Shown here in pieces: positions 8,244 to 14,997 of a stretch of DNA of 14,997 bases (position 1 is the first letter of the stretch; the number at the start of each line of letters is the position of its first letter). The stretch covers positions 1-14,997 of the forward strand of contig NW_019091772.1 of the NCBI RefSeq assembly GCF_001949145.1, written 5' to 3'. The notes beneath the pieces were generated by a model. It was not told where the DNA came from. It saw only the letters and a list, made by a program, of their open reading frames with translations, and searched no databases. The DNA is from Acanthaster planci (Eukaryota > Echinodermata > Asteroidea > Valvatida > Acanthasteridae). The position numbers and the translations under genes are program-made.

Positions 8244-9199
8244 CTAAGAAAAACTAGCCTGTGATTTCTTATAACTGAAACAGTTAGTTTTCACATGTCC
8301 TGTCTTTTTGCAATAAGAACAAATCAATTTGGACTTGTTAAAATCACCATGCTCCTGAATCCTCTGGTTTAGAATGGGTAATGGATTTCGAACTAGCATC
8401 TGTAGCACATAGTCGTCAGCCATAATGGCTGCCTGGTGTAGTTCCTTAACCTGCTGCTCTTCTAAATGAGCCCTAACATTGTCGGGAACACAACTTTTGA
8501 AATTCTCCAAAAGCATAACTTGCCTAAGTTTCATATAGTCCTAACCGACATTACATGAACTGAACCATTTATCAAACAAATTTCCAGAGTGTGCATGTCA
8601 TGGGGCCAGTTAAGCCTATCTTCAACTTTTTCAAAGTGAGCAAACTATTTATCAATTTCCTTATCCCGAAATGGAGGAACCAATTTCATGTGCTTACTAG
8701 GATCAAAACTACTTGTCTGACGATGATTTCCAGATTATGATTGATTCTGCCTAAGTCTAGCTAATTCAACTTCAGCTTTCTGACGTTCTATCTGAATTTG
8801 TAACTCCAACTCCTTCAGTTTAATGGCAGTTGCTTTGGATTGACCAGCCTCTACCGCTGGTGATCGAACTTGCAAAATCTCTTCATCTACGAAAAACTCA
8901 CCAGTATGCCCGGACCTATGGTCAGCTTTTTTCATGCTAGAGGTTACTGAAACTTTATAGTACTTGGCAACATCAAACAACTCGGACTTTTTTAAGGAGT
9001 TTGGTCTATGTAGGAGTGGTTTCAAATTCCTTAACAAACTCATCAACATCAAATTTAGCCGTCTTGTTAATTGCTGGTTTACCAACGACACAAAAAGTCG
9101 AAACAGGAAAATATGACTGGTGGGCGAGGACTGCTGTGAGGTGTGGTCCACGTCTAACATGGGGAACTGGACTGACCGCCGGTCTCGAGGGCAACGCAA
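8244..9199 (-). pseudogene. Gmr1-like Gag with coiled coil and zinc knuckle, internal deletion
   Basis: The N-terminal part has LKKSELFDVAKYYKVSVTSS and VDEEILQ, then a charged helical stretch KELELQIQIERQKAEVELAR suited to a coiled coil. The capsid-like part reads KLVPPFRDKEIDK, stop, FAHFEKVEDRLNWP around 8625-8700. It then jumps to NLFDKWFSSCNVG near 8550-8590. Related Gags have some 60 or more residues between these blocks, so an internal deletion is likely. A frameshift or stop near 8545 leads to MKLRQVMLLENFKSCVPDNV and a CX2CX4HX4C zinc knuckle (CSYCKKTGHVKTNC, 8280-8321) that would bind RNA. The N-terminal block also continues upstream in another frame (KPAINKTAKFDVDEFVKEF, about 9010-9077), so the true start is not certain. 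Confidence 0.8.
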
Positions 9200-9263
9200 T
9201 GCTACTTAGCTCCACAGTACAGTGGGTATGGTCAACAGAGAACCCGGCGGGGGAGTATCTACC

Positions 9264-9276
9264 CAATTTATAGTGT
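9264..9276 (-). promoter_or_regulatory. Possible TATA box of the gypsy LTR
   Basis: The - strand reads CACTATAAATTGGG here, about 190 bases upstream of the first recognisable Gag block. A TATA box in the 5' LTR would be expected in this area. Without visible LTR borders this is only a candidate. Confidence 0.25.
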
Positions 9277-9562
9277 CCTAGCATATTCCCTGTTCACTCA
9301 TTATGCAAAGAGTCTAATAAAAGAAGTATTTTACAGGGCTTGACCTAGGAAGATTACAATGGCAGCCCAGGAGGATTAAGGTTCAGGCTCCAGAGGGTCA
9401 AGCTAATAATCCCCGCCAGTTGGCCTGACCCAGAAATTCTGGAATTCAAATCCTGACTGTAACAATATACATGTACACAAGTCTGAAATGTGCGCATGCA
9501 CTATGCATGCATAATTTCCAGTAAAGAAGGGCTGTCACAAGCATGCTACACGTGGAGGCTGT

Positions 9563-9600
9563 GCCTGGTACCAGGCTGACATGCCTGCCAGACTTGGCAG
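9563..9600. repeat. Two adjacent perfect palindromes
   Basis: GCCTGGTACCAGGC (9563-9576) is a perfect 14-base palindrome. Eight bases later CTGCCA-GACT-TGGCAG (9585-9600) forms a perfect 6-bp stem with a 4-base loop. They could fold as a double hairpin. No U-run or other terminator context is seen and the function is unknown. Confidence 0.6.
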
Positions 9601-9811
9601 TATCAAATATCCAGTTTCCTTTTTTGTCATTTTTTGCAGGGTACTGAGGTCTTATTATTGGAATAAGGAGCATGATGGTCCTTTATGAAGTGTTTAATTT
9701 GTTTGTAGCATTCTAATACACAATGTTGTAGCCTAGATGTGCGATTTTCATTAAATGAGCATAAAAATGAGGAATCAAAAGAGGAATTGCAATGCGGGCT
9801 TGATGACTGTG

Positions 9812-9824
9812 AAGACAGGTGAGC
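9812..9824 (+). promoter_or_regulatory. Consensus splice donor (ACAG|GTGAGC)
   Basis: The boundary CAG|GTGAGC at 9818/9819 is a near-perfect U1-type donor. It could end a non-coding first exon of the downstream kinase gene. No transcript support is available, and such sites also occur by chance in a window this size. Confidence 0.3.
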
Positions 9825-9997
9825 GATTCTTCATACATTGGCAATACACTGCAGAAGCAGTGGCTACAAACATGGTAACAGTCACACACAAATTGTTTTG
9901 TTGATTAGCCTTTCACTTTAGCTTGCAACCAAAAAACTGCACACTATACAGTAAGTCAGGCTTATTTTGTAATTGGCTGTGACAAGTTAAATTTTAG

Positions 9998-10053
9998 ACA
10001 ACAGCTGACAGATAGACTTCCAGTCGACTTTTTAAAGAAATCGCCAGGTGAGT
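9998..10053 (+). other. Candidate small non-coding exon with consensus donor CCAG|GTGAGT
   Basis: The donor CAG|GTGAGT at 10047/10048 is a full consensus. Upstream, ATTTTAG ends at 9997 and could be an acceptor, which would define a 50-base exon at 9998-10047. The exon itself shows no clear coding similarity. If real, it is most simply a 5' untranslated exon of the kinase gene. Confidence 0.25.
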
Positions 10054-10674
10054 GGGCCTAATTCAAGATGGAAGTAAGAAAAATAATATGCTCTACTCTC
10101 ATGGAACTTGCTTGATGCCGACATTTTAAACTGTTAGCCTCATATGTTCTTGCGTTAAGTTATCCCACATCAAGCAGCTGAAGACTTGTGTATTAGTTTT
10201 TGAGTCCCCTATCATTAGAGCCCTTGTTTTATTGTCAACCTTTTAGAAGAAATGTTGCTAAAGATCTATGTTTGTGGGCTAGGCTCATGATATAGGGAAA
10301 TTCATCAGTAACACTCTTCCTGTGGATTAGACTGTAAAGCGTATATTTTTCATTTTCCTCATGTGCTCTTCAAAATATCAAGTTGATGCTCACCAATTCA
10401 AAAGAGCAAACATTCACGATCCCCAGAAGGTGTGAATGATACATTCGCGCTTGTAACATATCACATGATCAGTTTGTGACCAATAAAAGTTCACTATCTA
10501 CATGTATGACCCTGGTATAGAGGTTCTGCATGGCAGCCATTTTTCCTGTGAGAATCCTCCGTGACAATAGCAGTTACCAGAAAGATGGTGCCATGCATAA
10601 CCTCTATAACAATCAGTCATGGTGTATGTTTACAAATACACATGTAAACACCCAGCTTGGCAGCATATAGTGCA

Positions 10675-10690
10675 ATACATGTACATGTAG
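10675..10690. repeat. TACATGTACATGTA palindromic repeat
   Basis: ATACATGTACATGTAG is built of overlapping ACATGT/GTACAT palindromes. Near-identical words occur at 10866-10880, 6446-6457, 7863-7882, 9467-9477, 11660-11669, 11737-11746 and 12078-12088. It is a genome-wide style of simple repeat rather than a single site. Confidence 0.7.
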
Positions 10691-10827
10691 GTGGACTGAT
10701 GCATGCTGTGAGTGCTGCATGATCATTTGTGGATACATGTATGACCAAGATTCTAGCTCTGTTTCCATTGTTGCCAAATGTAGGATTTGTACAAAGTTTG
10801 ACCAAATTATGTTGTACAGGTACATTT

Positions 10828-10850
10828 AGCTGAAACTTTGACTTTCAGCT
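10828..10850. repeat. Perfect 8-bp inverted repeat (AGCTGAAA / TTTCAGCT)
   Basis: AGCTGAAA at 10828-10835 and TTTCAGCT at 10843-10850 are separated by a 7-base loop. The stem is perfect but short. No function can be assigned. Confidence 0.5.
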
Positions 10851-10892
10851 GAAAGTGTGTGGTCATACATGTACATGTATAATGCTACTTTT

Positions 10893-11020
10893 AACTGATC
10901 TGGTACTGTTCGAAACGTCGAGTTATTCCCCGGTTCTTCTCAGAACCACACATACTCAAAGAAGAGATAAATACATGGTGTTACCACAATCTTTACTATA
11001 AATCTTGATCTGGTACTGGT
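10893..11020 (+). other. Possible Penelope-like terminal remnant with degenerate hammerhead ribozyme core
   Basis: CTGAT at 10895-10899 is followed 12 bases later by CGAAACGTCG (10911-10920). This resembles the two conserved strands of a hammerhead ribozyme (CUGAUGA and GAAAC), but the first strand lacks its last two bases (GA). Downstream, GGTTCT-TCTC-AGAACC (10932-10947) is a perfect hairpin followed by CACACATACTC. I associate GAAACGTCG plus an AGAACCACACATAC block with Penelope-like element ends, which are known to carry hammerhead motifs. TGATCTGGTACTG at 10896-10908 is repeated exactly at 11006-11018, so the repeat flanks about 97 bases. That could be a target duplication. The ribozyme would not be active as it stands. 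Confidence 0.35.
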
Positions 11021-11837
11021 TAAAAAAGCAACTGTTACTAGCAGTAATTGATTTGTTTTCTTGAAATGCATTGTGTTGTTGGCTTAGAAAGGATTCTGTG
11101 GACTTATTAAATCAAGGTACAGTTGAACATGTAAATTACTCAAGAGTTACTTAATTCCCCTATCATTAACACAAAAGAATATGCTCATTCACCTCGGGAT
11201 TCAGAACTAGGAAAACAACTGTAATATTACTGAAGTGGACGCACTCAGTAGTAATTGTTGTTTTCTCAGTTGGAGAATGTTCCTACTTACGTGACCACCA
11301 AAACATTTTGCTGAAAATCTCCAAGTTCTCTCACAGTCGAACAAGCTTTTTGTTACCTTTAAAAACAAGTTTTACACTTACACTTCATGTCTTGTATGAG
11401 GTAAGCAATAATGGAACTTAACTGAACACAATTACATGTAGTTAGCATGTTTTTCATTTCCAATTGATTTGGCGTAACATGGGCCACCTGAAATGATTGC
11501 CTTAGTTACACAGTAAATTGTAGTGCAAGTCACAGATTGACGCAGTGCATAACTTTTTTTTGAATATTTCATAATTCATTGTGCAACTTACGCAATAAAA
11601 TGTAACATACCAGTAAATGGATTTACACCATTGCATAATATTTTTTTACTTTGGCTGCTGTACATGTACTTCTTCAGGGAAAAGATCGATGAGCAAACAG
11701 ATGAACAGGAGTCAAGCATGCATACCTTTGCACATATACATGTACAGTATGGAATGTTGCAAATATTATTCAAGAGTGTGGGTCACTGAATTTTGCTTGG
11801 GTTCTGTTTCTGTTGCATCATTAATAACTTTAATAAC

Positions 11838-11852
11838 CATTGATTGTTCTAG
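11838..11852 (+). promoter_or_regulatory. Candidate splice acceptor before the kinase start exon
   Basis: A pyrimidine-rich tract (TTCTGTTTCTG upstream, TTGTTCTAG at the end) and TAATAAC branch-point-like words at about 11821-11837 precede AG at 11851-11852. An exon starting at 11853 and ending at 11990 would hold about 100 bases of 5' untranslated sequence and then the ATG. A second AG at 11925-11926 is an alternative. Confidence 0.4.
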
Positions 11853-11953
11853 ACTCGGACTGAACCGAAGCCATTGTGTTTATCATAGTGGAGCCATGTT
11901 ACTGCAACAGTGATCTGCACATCTAGACAATTGTTCATGGAAACCCTGAACTG

Positions 11954-11990
11954 ATGAATAAGTACGAAGTTCTCGGCATTGTGGGCGAAG
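11954..11990 (+). CDS. CDKL5: First coding exon of a CDKL5-like protein kinase
   Basis: Twelve and a third codons read MNKYEVLGIVGEG, where the last Gly is split by the intron. Vertebrate CDKL5 has MNKFEVLGVVGEG at this point, so 11 of 13 residues agree; other CDKL kinases (MEKYE-type starts) fit less well. The peptide is the first beta strand and the start of the glycine-rich ATP-binding loop (G-E-G-x-x-G) of a CMGC-group Ser/Thr kinase. The boundary GAAG|GTAATG is a good donor. From memory, the phase-1 split inside this glycine codon is where the human gene also has an intron. An in-frame TAG at 11924-11926, with no other ATG between, fixes ATG 11954 as the start unless the exon begins after that TAG. 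The remaining exons lie beyond the window; no next kinase exon is readable before 14997. In mammals the kinase acts on cytoskeleton and cilium proteins. Confidence 0.7.
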
Positions 11991-13254
11991 GTAATGTGCT
12001 AGTTGCATTTTCATTTCTTTGTTTATTAAAGGATCTAAAATGTGGAGGGAATGATATTTGTTACAAATGAGAGTGGTTACATGTACATGCATTTATGTGG
12101 CAACACCAAACGCCAGTCTGTCACTGCTCCAGACTAGATTACTTAGAAAAGGAATAATAAGGTAACTCCGGATTTTAGGACACTTCAAGAGACAAAGCAG
12201 TAGACATAAAAGATGCACTTCTAAACCTCGTTGACTACATTATATTAAATACTCCAAAAAGTTTTCACAGATATGCAGCATATAATTTACAATTCAATCT
12301 CCTTTCCTTTAGAACTTAGATTGTCTTCCAGTTTTGGTGATATTTACACGTTACGTCCATTCAAGTTAAATATTTCTCAAATTTGCAAAACAGTGCTAAC
12401 TTCATTGATCTCCCTTCAACACTTTTGTTTGTTTACATATGATAATTTTAACTTCACTGGTTTTCCGCTAGCAATCTTGTCTGTTTATACAGCTGGCCTC
12501 AAAGTCATGTCTGTTTAAAAAAGAATCAATTATGGTTACAACTGGCTGAAGCCACACGATGCGGACAAGATAGTGGTATACCATGCTTCCAATAAGAGAG
12601 ACTATGTTTGGGCTAGTACCTCACTGAAAAATCCTCTCCATGCTGTCAGGGTAGACTTCTCTGAAGTTGGTATTTGGGTTGGCAAACCACCCTGTGTGAC
12701 AAGGCCATACATTATTTCTAATAATCTGTGGCTTCCAAAACATCTCTTAGTGCTCTGCACACCTAACATCTGAAATCCTTGATCAAAACATCACAATAAC
12801 TTAAACATTCTCAATGCAAATTGCTGACTTCTCTTTGATCAAAATCAATATCTGTCATTTTAAGATTTGATTCCTAACATCCATTTGAAGACTCAAGTTC
12901 ACTGTCTAAAAGGTCTCAATCTCATATTTTTGGGCCTCTTGGCTATTTTAAAACCATACGAATGCACAACAATTTTTAACCATTAAGCCATCATCTCAAA
13001 CTTAAATTCATCATTCTTCTAGATCCTATGATAATGTTATATAAAATATTTCAATGTGACTTCATACAACTCAGCATTTTTCTTTATGGTAATGTTGTGG
13101 TTAGGACTTACGAAGACAGGAGGTGGACTGTTGTCACAAATGTCAAGATGACCATGATAAATGTCATGTATTTGGCCTTAACCACTTGCTGGGGAGCCCG
13201 CTTTCGGAGATGTTGACTTTATACACATTGCCAGGGTTCCCGAAATCAGACAGA
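11991..13254 (+). other. Presumed first coding intron of the CDKL5-like gene (part)
   Basis: Begins with the donor GTAATG. The DNA is AT-rich and contains no further recognisable kinase exon. It holds an unrecognised open stretch at 12519-12776 and is followed by a Penelope-like remnant, which would lie in the same intron. The intron runs past the end of the window. Confidence 0.5.
12519..12776 (+). pseudogene. Unrecognised open stretch with protein-like composition
   Basis: Between a TAA at 12516-12518 and a TGA at 12774-12776 lies an 85-codon open frame whose middle part has balanced, complex composition: NYGYNWLKPHDADKIVVYHA, then RDYVWASTSL, then AVRVDFSEVGIWVGKPP and TRPYIISNNLWLP. Aromatic and glycine-rich motifs of this kind are rare in chance translations of AT-rich DNA. 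I do not recognise the family. No strong donor or acceptor frames it; the AG at 12522-12523 is weak. It may be an exon of an unknown gene, a processed fragment or part of a transposon. The open frame just upstream (12273-12518) is low-complexity and probably not coding. Confidence 0.3.
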
Positions 13255-13354
13255 AGAGCTGGGCCTTGTAATTAAAGACCGTGCTCGGAACAAAAGACCG
13301 AACTACTGGGAATTTCCAACATTTTTCCAGTTTTCAACAACCAAATTCCAGCTA

Positions 13355-13895
13355 GTGTCACTGGACAAGCAGATCAACAACTCTCGGCAGACTCTTCAAG
13401 ATGCGATCCAGCCAAGAGATTTCTCCAAGATTCAAGCCCTTTACCCAGTCATCCAGCCTCCATGCCTACTAGACTACCTGCCACAAGCAGATCGAGAAAT
13501 TCGCCAAGCTGTGCCCCAAACACCTTGTTTGGAATAGGCGATCCCCTATATCTTCTTTTCCACCTCAACAAGGCCAGGCCCAGCACCTTCGATCCCAGCA
13601 AGCATTCATCAAGCAGACAGTAGTGAACCTGAGCCAGCGACAACTCACAGCATCGGAAACCAAGGTCCTGTCCTTGGGCATGAACTTTGCTGTCCCACCG
13701 AAAGCCATTCCAGTTGAGGACATCATCCAATCTACAGAACCAGCGCTACAACACCTGAGCAAGGCAGCAGCAGAGGACATCCGCATCCAGATCCATCAAG
13801 CAAGACAAGCCCCTCAAGACCAACCTCTCAAGACAAGAATTCACACATTTACCACCCCCTGCCGAAAGACCCCACTCTGTCTGTTGAACGTCTGT
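13355..13895 (+). pseudogene. Penelope-like protein, N-terminal region, frameshifted
   Basis: The first piece (13355-13537) reads DKQINNSRQTLQDAIQPRDF and so on, helical and charged, with a TAG at its end. The next frame gives QQAFIKQTVVNLSQRQLT, LSLGMNFAVPPKAIPVEDII and EPALQHLSKAAAEDI. This is the conserved N-terminal block of Penelope-type RTs (VNLS-x-x-x-L-x-x-x-E-x-x-x-LS-x-G-x-x-FA). The block containing the basic LPADKGRA-like motif, expected next, is missing, so a deletion near 13840 is likely. The text resumes in another frame as YHPLPKDPTLSVERLLKQVV at about 13850-13910. Confidence 0.78.
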
Positions 13896-13904
13896 TGAAG
13901 CAAG

Positions 13905-14910
13905 TTGTCACTCCAACACTCCGATGCCATCCCCTACCAGCTGTACAGACAGCTCAGACTGTTCAGCTCCACTTGCCCCAGGTTCCTTGGTCAGCTGAAG
14001 ATACACAAACCAGGCACCCCACTCTGTCCCATTGTTGCCCCAAGAGGAGGTCCCACCTACAACACTGCTGAGCACCTTACCACACTTCTCCAACCCTTGG
14101 TGGGTAAATCCCTCATGCGTCCAACTCTGATCAATTTGTTCAGATGATCAAGCAACTACAACTTAGACTGCTGACACCATGGTCAGCTTTGATGTTGTTT
14201 GCCTCTTCACTAATGTCCCCACAGACCAGGCCTGCCTCATTGCCAAAGAACATCCACAGCAAGACCCCACTCTCTGTGTGCACACAGCCCTATCTCCGGA
14301 CCAAATTTGTGACCTATTGTTAACCTGAGTCTCGTCAGCCAGCTTCAGATGGAAGGACAAGTTCTTCCAACAGTCATCGGGGACCGTCATGGCATCTCCT
14401 CTATCCCCAGTCCTGGCTGACATGTTCGTGGAAGTATTTGAGAGTACTGCACTCGACACAGCAGATTACCGCCCAAGCACCTGGCTACGCTATGTGGATG
14501 ACACCTTCATCATTTGGTCACATGGCCTCTAGCACCTGTAAGTGTTCCTGGATCACCTCAGTGACCTGCATCCCAACATCAAGTTCACCATGGAACAGAA
14601 GGAGAGGAAATCCATGCCTTTCCTGGATGTCAAGGTCTGACGCCACTCACATACATGTAGTTCCCTGGGGCATGTCGTCTACTGCAAGCTGACCCACACA
14701 GACCGGTACCTGCACAATGCATCGTTCCACCATCCCAGCATCAAGTCATCAGTCAACCGTGCCCTGGTGCAGCGAGCCTACAAGATCTGTGACCAAGAAT
14801 ACATCCAAGAAAAACTCAAGCACATCTCAAGAGCCCTCAAGTGCAACAGGTACCGCCAAGACCAAGAACCCAAGGTTACCGACTGTCGGGTCTCCTATAC
14901 CCAGTGTTGG
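13905..14910 (+). pseudogene. Penelope-like reverse transcriptase core with stops
   Basis: RFLGQLKIHKPGTPLCPIV (about 13980-14036) corresponds to the YGLPKIHKPG-x-PLRPI block, followed by PTYNTAEHLTTLLQPLVGKS. After a frameshift, MVSFDVVCLFTNVPTDQA (from 14179) carries the first catalytic Asp (14191-14193). GTVMASPLSPVLADMFVE (from 14380) replaces the usual GTAMGSP. RYVDDTFIIWSHG has the catalytic YVDD at 14491-14502. KFTMEQKERKSMPFLDVKV and THTDRYLHNASFHHPSIKSS follow, which are Penelope signatures. In-frame stops lie at 14326 (TGA), 14530 (TAG), 14539 (TAA) and 14638 (TGA). All catalytic aspartates survive, but the protein cannot be made as one chain. Confidence 0.88.
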
Positions 14911-14997
14911 AGGTCTCGAGACCTTTTTTTGAGGTCTCGGTCTTGGTCTCGGCCTACAAGAGTCTCGGTCTCGGGAGGGTTGGTCTCGGTCTCGGTC
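14911..14997. repeat. GGTCTC/GAGACC-rich simple repeat, runs off the window
   Basis: Begins with a perfect 14-base palindrome AGGTCTCGAGACCT (14911-14924), then a T-run, then imperfect tandem GGTCTC/GTCTCG units to the window end (for example GGTCTCGGTCTCGGTC at 14982-14997). It interrupts the Penelope-like coding region before the endonuclease. It is likely a satellite or microsatellite that continues beyond the window. Confidence 0.85.

Larger units (their letters stand above)
5995..9290 (-). mobile_element. Degenerate Gmr1-like Ty3/gypsy retrotransposon (gag-PR-INT-RT order), truncated
   Basis: Reading the - strand from 9290 down to 5995 gives gag with a zinc knuckle, aspartic protease, a Ty3/gypsy-type integrase ending in a GPY/F-like module, and then the N-terminal part of RT. 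Only about 280 bases separate the protease end from the integrase start, too little for RT and RNase H. The RT start instead follows the integrase by about 110 bases. This is the Ty1/copia-like pol order known for the Gmr1 group of Ty3/gypsy elements. Most of RT, all of RNase H and the 3' LTR are absent beyond 5995. I cannot identify a 5' LTR or primer binding site with confidence. Frameshifts, stops and deletions throughout mean the copy is dead. Confidence 0.85.
9291..11852. other. Long non-coding stretch upstream of the kinase exon
   Basis: No protein-like frame is visible. The stretch carries several TACATGTA palindromes, small perfect hairpins (9563-9600 and 10828-10850) and a candidate Penelope/ribozyme remnant (10893-11020). 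Two strong splice donor consensus sites at 9819 and 10048 could end non-coding 5' exons of the downstream kinase gene. The base composition is AT-rich, unlike the retroelement remnants on both sides. Confidence 0.5.
13255..14910 (+). mobile_element. Degenerate Penelope-like retroelement, endonuclease-less 3' end
   Basis: Reverse transcriptase motifs in the order typical of Penelope-like elements run along the + strand in three successive frames (13355-13537 frame 2, 13560-13895 frame 3, 13905-14147 frame 3, then 14179-14910 frame 1). At least four in-frame stops and several indels interrupt them. The C-terminal GIY-YIG endonuclease expected in most Penelope elements is absent: similarity stops at about 14905 where GGTCTC repeats begin. 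The left border is uncertain. The copy sits in the presumed intron of the kinase gene, in the same orientation. Confidence 0.82.

Noticed and set aside
9066-9284. Upstream extension of Gag as a long N-terminus starting at 9284
   Set aside because: Only the last part, from about KPAINKTAK (9077 downward), looks Gag-like. The rest is low in expected features and probably untranslated leader or LTR.
9340-9460. Possible tRNA-derived SINE or primer binding site (GGAATTCAAATCC and TGGCGGGGATT on the - strand)
   Set aside because: The B-box-like word has mismatches, no A box is found at the right distance, and no LTR border adjoins the TGG word.
11951-11972. CTGATGAATAAGTACGAAG resembles a hammerhead ribozyme core
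   Set aside because: The second strand is GAAG instead of GAAA, no stems are evident, and the same bases encode the conserved kinase start MNKYEV.
12273-12518. 81-codon open frame upstream of the unrecognised stretch, same frame
   Set aside because: AT-rich, Phe/Leu/Ser-dominated translation typical of chance. It ends in TAA before the more protein-like part.
13028-13216. Possible next kinase exon (YGNVVVRTYED)
   Set aside because: It does not match the AYGVVLKC-like sequence expected after the first exon and lacks a convincing acceptor and donor pair.
14163-14459. 98-codon open frame on the - strand
   Set aside because: It lies opposite the Penelope-like RT core, whose + strand motifs (FDVV, SPLSPVLAD) are unmistakable.
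1-14997. CRISPR arrays, bacterial operons, ribosome binding sites, rRNA or intact tRNA genes
   Set aside because: None is visible. The window has eukaryotic splice signals and retroelements, and no regularly spaced repeats or cloverleaf sequences were found.

Overview
This window looks like animal nuclear DNA, not bacterial DNA. It has long AT-rich non-coding stretches, broken retroelement genes belonging to four different retrotransposon classes, GT-AG splice signals, and one short exon that reads like the start of the kinase gene CDKL5. The mix of retroelements (DIRS-like, Gmr1-like Ty3/gypsy, Penelope-like, non-LTR LINE) and the many TACATGTA palindromes suggest a marine invertebrate. A deuterostome such as an echinoderm, hemichordate or lancelet is my best guess, partly because Gmr1-type elements were first described from deuterostomes. 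Cnidarians and molluscs cannot be excluded from sequence alone.

Layout on the + strand. 1-500: no gene; a short GAGCGAGTTC tandem repeat near 138-167. 504-767: the C-terminal tail of a LINE ORF2 followed by AATAAATAAA. 768-2935: AT-rich non-coding DNA with a diverged ~130-bp direct repeat pair (981-1110 and 1629-1760). About 2960-5810: a degenerate DIRS-like tyrosine-recombinase retrotransposon on the + strand, with the end of RT, RNase H, tyrosine recombinase, and a 3' block of direct and inverted repeats. About 5995-9290: a degenerate Ty3/gypsy element on the - strand, reading gag, protease, integrase and then the start of RT. This copia-like order marks the Gmr1 group. 9290-11850: non-coding, with small palindromes, a possible Penelope/hammerhead-ribozyme remnant (10893-11020) and two consensus splice donors. 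11954-11990: the CDKL5-like first coding exon on the + strand, followed by a GTAATG donor. 11991-13250: presumed intron, holding one unrecognised open stretch (12519-12776). About 13255-14910: a broken Penelope-like reverse transcriptase on the + strand. 14911-14997: a GGTCTC-rich repeat running off the window.

The retroelements do not work together and none looks active. Each carries several stops or frameshifts, and each is truncated or has lost catalytic residues. The only candidate living gene is the kinase. Its first coding exon lies downstream of the LINE, DIRS and gypsy remnants, and the Penelope-like copy sits in its presumed first coding intron. I found no convincing new biological system. 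The most informative points are the integrase-before-RT order, the hidden kinase micro-exon, the preserved DIRS terminal repeat architecture and the possible ribozyme remnant.
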